Part shown: positions 38,950 to 41,213 of the stretch, one piece after another
How the letters are laid out: the number at the start of each line of letters is the position of its first letter
Position numbering within the stretch: the first letter of the stretch is position 1
Assembly (NCBI RefSeq): GCF_900176655.1
Contig: NZ_LT838843.1
Coordinates: 800,346-841,558, forward strand
Length of the DNA stretch: 41,213 nucleotides
DNA from: Collinsella vaginalis
Lineage (GTDB): Bacteria > Actinomycetota > Coriobacteriia > Coriobacteriales > Coriobacteriaceae
Reading direction: 5' to 3'
Translations under genes and position numbers: made by a program
The notes under the pieces: generated by a model
What the model was told of the DNA's origin: nothing
Databases searched by the model: none
Seen by the model: the letters and a program-made list of their open reading frames with translations, nothing else

Positions 38950-39555
38950 ATGGCAGAGGACATCGTGAACGAGCAATCGAACGAAGATATCGAAATTCAC
39001 CCGGATGATGCTGCGGCAGCGGCCTCGATGGCGGAGACGGAGCCCGAGGAGCTCCTCTCGCAGGAGGATGCAGACGCGGGAGATGAGGGCGCATCCGCCG
39101 AGGTCGCCGAGGAGGGCGCTGAATCCGAAGCGGCGACCGATTGCAGCGAGGCTTACTCCGAGGAGGACGAGGAGGACGGCCTCGATTCCGACGACTCCCT
39201 CACCTACTCGAACGGCGTGATCGAGAAGATCGTCGCCATGGCCACACGCGAGGTGCCCCACGTGCTCGGCATGAAGGGCAACCTCATGCACTTTGTGCAG
39301 GAGCGTCTGGGGGCGGAGAGCCTCACCAAGGGCGTCACGGTCGAGGTGACCGAGGAGAACAGCGTCATCGTGAACATCTCCGTGATCATCGAGTACGGAG
39401 CCTACGCGCCCGACATCTTCGAGAACGTGAAGGAGCGCGTGACCGAGCGCCTGGCCGCCATGACGGGCCTCGAGGTCGCCGGCATCAACCTGCGCATCGA
39501 GGACGTGCTCACCCCCGAGGAGTACGCAGCAAGCAGCCAGGGCGCGGAGGCGTAG
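38950..39555 (+). CDS. Asp23/Gls24 family envelope stress protein
   Basis: A 201-residue protein. The first 85 residues are an acidic, Ser/Glu-rich, probably disordered tail. The conserved Asp23 domain (about 92-195) reads NGVIEKIVAMATREVPHVLG, then VTVEVTEENSVIVNISVIIEYG and ENVKERVTERLAAMTGLEVAGINLRIEDV. Asp23 proteins form membrane-associated clusters in Firmicutes and respond to cell-envelope or alkaline stress. GAAGGGAG precedes the ATG at 38950. A strong intrinsic terminator ends the three-gene unit. Confidence 0.9.
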   Translation: MAEDIVNEQSNEDIEIHPDDAAAAASMAETEPEELLSQEDADAGDEGASAEVAEEGAESEAATDCSEAYSEEDEEDGLDSDDSLTYSNGVIEKIVAMATREVPHVLGMKGNLMHFVQERLGAESLTKGVTVEVTEENSVIVNISVIIEYGAYAPDIFENVKERVTERLAAMTGLEVAGINLRIEDVLTPEEYAASSQGAEA

Positions 39556-39593
39556 CCACGCGGTCCCGTCGCGGCGTTTCCTCGCAGTCTGAG

Positions 39594-39632
39594 CCGGGGC
39601 ATGGGGTGTTCCTCCCCGTGTCCCGGTTTTTT
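39594..39632 (+). terminator. Intrinsic terminator of the Asp23 operon
   Basis: A GC-rich stem with arms starting CCGGGGCATGGGG and ending CCCCGTGTCCCGG, loop TGTTCCT, followed by TTTTTT. One bulged or mismatched position. Confidence 0.85.
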
Positions 39633-39713
39633 CTGCGCCTGCGGCCTCGCTTCATACCTACGGCTTGCCTGCAGGGCAGGGACCTCACCTTTGTTTCTCT
39701 CCGGTTACACCCG

Positions 39714-39742
39714 TTGCCCCCATCTCATACGGCTGGTATTCT
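39714..39742 (+). promoter_or_regulatory. Promoter of the Met leader-metNI transcript
   Basis: TTGCCC (39714-39719), exactly 17 bp, TATTCT (39737-39742). Transcription is expected at about 39748-39750, which coincides with the ATG of the leader peptide at 39750. Confidence 0.6.
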
Positions 39743-39749
39743 CGAGCCT

Positions 39750-39866
39750 ATGGTTACGACTGCCGCACATATCACGATGATGATGGTCATGGAGATGCCC
39801 TCGCCCGGGCACTTCGTCATGGCGCGCGCGTGTCGCGAGCCGATGGAGACCGGGCGCCTCAGCTAG
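39750..39866 (+). CDS. Methionine-rich leader peptide (putative attenuator, leaderless)
   Basis: A 38-codon frame. Met is found at positions 1, 10, 11, 12, 14, 16, 24 and 32; five lie within seven codons (MMMVMEM, 39777-39797). No ribosome site precedes the ATG, but the predicted transcription start falls on it, so it would be translated as a leaderless mRNA, a common mode in Actinobacteria. The next gene is metN. A run of codons for the amino acid that the downstream genes handle is the mark of a transcription-attenuation leader, as in trp, his and leu operons. The stop codon (39864-39866) touches a strong hairpin. I do not know of a described leader of this kind for methionine uptake; that needs a literature check. 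Confidence 0.6.
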   Translation: MVTTAAHITMMMVMEMPSPGHFVMARACREPMETGRLS

Positions 39867-39900
39867 GTCCGGCTCCGGCGGGAGCGGACCGCCTTCTTCC
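39845..39900 (+). promoter_or_regulatory. Attenuator: mutually exclusive hairpins before metN
   Basis: Terminator-like hairpin: GGTCCGGCTCC (39866-39876) with GGAGCGGACC (39881-39890), one bulged G, loop GGCG, then the pyrimidine-rich CCTTCTTCC. Competing pair: GGAG-A-CCGG in the leader (39845-39853) with CCGGCTCC (39869-39876), eight pairs with one bulged A, using the same left arm. Only one can form at a time. The T content after the hairpin is modest. Confidence 0.5.
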
Positions 39901-39928
39901 TGACAGCAATCTTCGCGGGAGCATCCTC

Positions 39929-40679
<751 letters not shown>

Positions 40680-40687
<8 letters not shown>

Positions 40688-41213
40688 TATCTCAAGCTTC
40701 ATCGACCAGTTCGGCGCCCTGCTCGCGCAGGGAACCGTCGACACGCTGATCATGGTGTTCTGCTCGACGGCGATCGCCTACGTCATCGGGATCGCCCTGG
40801 GTGTCATCCTGAACCTCACGGCCCCGGGTGGGCTGCGTCCTCAGCCCCTCGTCTACACCGTGCTCGGCTGGATCGTCAACATTGGTCGCTCCCTGCCCTT
40901 CATCATCCTGATGATCGCCCTCATGCCTGCGACCACGGCGCTCGTGGGCACCTCCACGGGCATTCGCGGCGTCATCCCGCCGCTCGTGGTTGCCACCGCC
41001 CCCTTCGTGGCGCGCATGGTCGAGCAGTCGCTCGCCGAGGTCTCGCGCGATGTCGTCGAGGCTGCCGAGGCCTGTGGGGCGTCGATCCCGCGCATCGTGT
41101 GGTCGGCGCTGCTGCCCGAGGCCCTGCCCTCGATCGTCCGCGGCGTTGCCGTCACGCTCATCGCCGTGCTCGGCTACACGGCCATCGCCGGCGCCCTCGG
41201 TGCCGGCGGCGCC
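40680..41213 (+). CDS. metI: Methionine ABC transporter permease, 5' part
   Basis: The 178 codons in view run to the end of the window. The BPD-type permease domain shows IGRSLPFIILMIALMPATTALVGTSTG, PPLVVATAPFVARMVEQSLAEVSRDVVEAAEACGAS (containing the EAA loop that docks on MetN), and LPEALPSIVRGVAVTLIAVLGYTAIAGALGAGG. This order is that of MetI. About four hydrophobic helices are visible. The start overlaps the end of metN. The substrate-binding lipoprotein MetQ is expected just downstream; it would need the Lgt enzyme encoded at 35939-36766. Confidence 0.93.

Noticed and set aside
39665..39928. N-terminal extension of MetN in frame with its GTG start.
   Set aside because: MetN homology starts at ISIQHVSKTYG; the extension is unlike any ABC protein and overlaps the Met leader in another frame.

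Overview
The window is a high-GC bacterial chromosome segment. Gene content points to an actinobacterial gut anaerobe of the class Coriobacteriia, most likely Collinsella or a close relative. The pointers are a two-module acyl-CoA dehydratase activase fusion, an AmaP/DUF2273/Asp23 module, a galactitol-type PTS with a multidomain PRD regulator, many GTG and TTG starts behind strong AAGGAGG-like ribosome sites, and a small Cys-rich protein next to lgt. The taxonomic call is inference; there is no rRNA gene to settle it.

Layout. 1-1722 is the end of an FtsX-type ABC permease gene. 2472-3404 (minus) is a LytTR regulator with its DUF3021 membrane partner. 4220-7551 (plus) holds a short DXS-family protein and an M18 aminopeptidase. 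7722-8801 (minus) is a phosphofructokinase with an unusual active-site signature. 9275-10455 is a GNAT plus low-molecular-weight phosphatase pair. 10528-11825 (minus) is an SPFH/band-7 protein followed by a ribbon-helix-helix protein, with a perfect 19-bp inverted repeat between them. 12034-16282 carries dCMP deaminase, YaiI family, diacylglycerol kinase family, HD domain and CmpB-like genes, then the frameshifted tail of a RelB/DinJ-type antitoxin. 16455-20598 (minus) is a response regulator, an ABC exporter and a histidine kinase. 20738-22933 has YbjN, ZIP and Cof-type HAD genes.

23032-29018 (minus) is a sugar-alcohol PTS island of visibly lower GC: PRD/EIIB/EIIA regulator, two EIIA proteins (one lacking the phosphorylatable His), EIIB, EIIC and a Gfo/Idh/MocA dehydrogenase. 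29591-35034 is a TetR regulator, with a double operator over its own promoter, coupled to a 1583-residue activase fusion. 35182-36766 has an NfuA-like scaffold, a Cys-rich protein and lgt. 37030-39555 has yebC and the AmaP/DUF2273/Asp23 module. The end holds metN and the start of metI.

Two signals go beyond routine annotation. First, a 38-codon open frame with eight Met codons, five of them within codons 10-16, lies just upstream of metNI. It starts almost exactly where a well-spaced promoter should initiate transcription. It is followed by a hairpin whose left arm can pair instead with the leader's own 3' end, so this looks like a leaderless methionine attenuator. Second, three intergenic elements share one architecture: four copies of a 13-bp motif, two per arm, each pair offset by exactly 41 bp, arms inverted, total span 199, 199 and 198 bp. 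No gene explains them.
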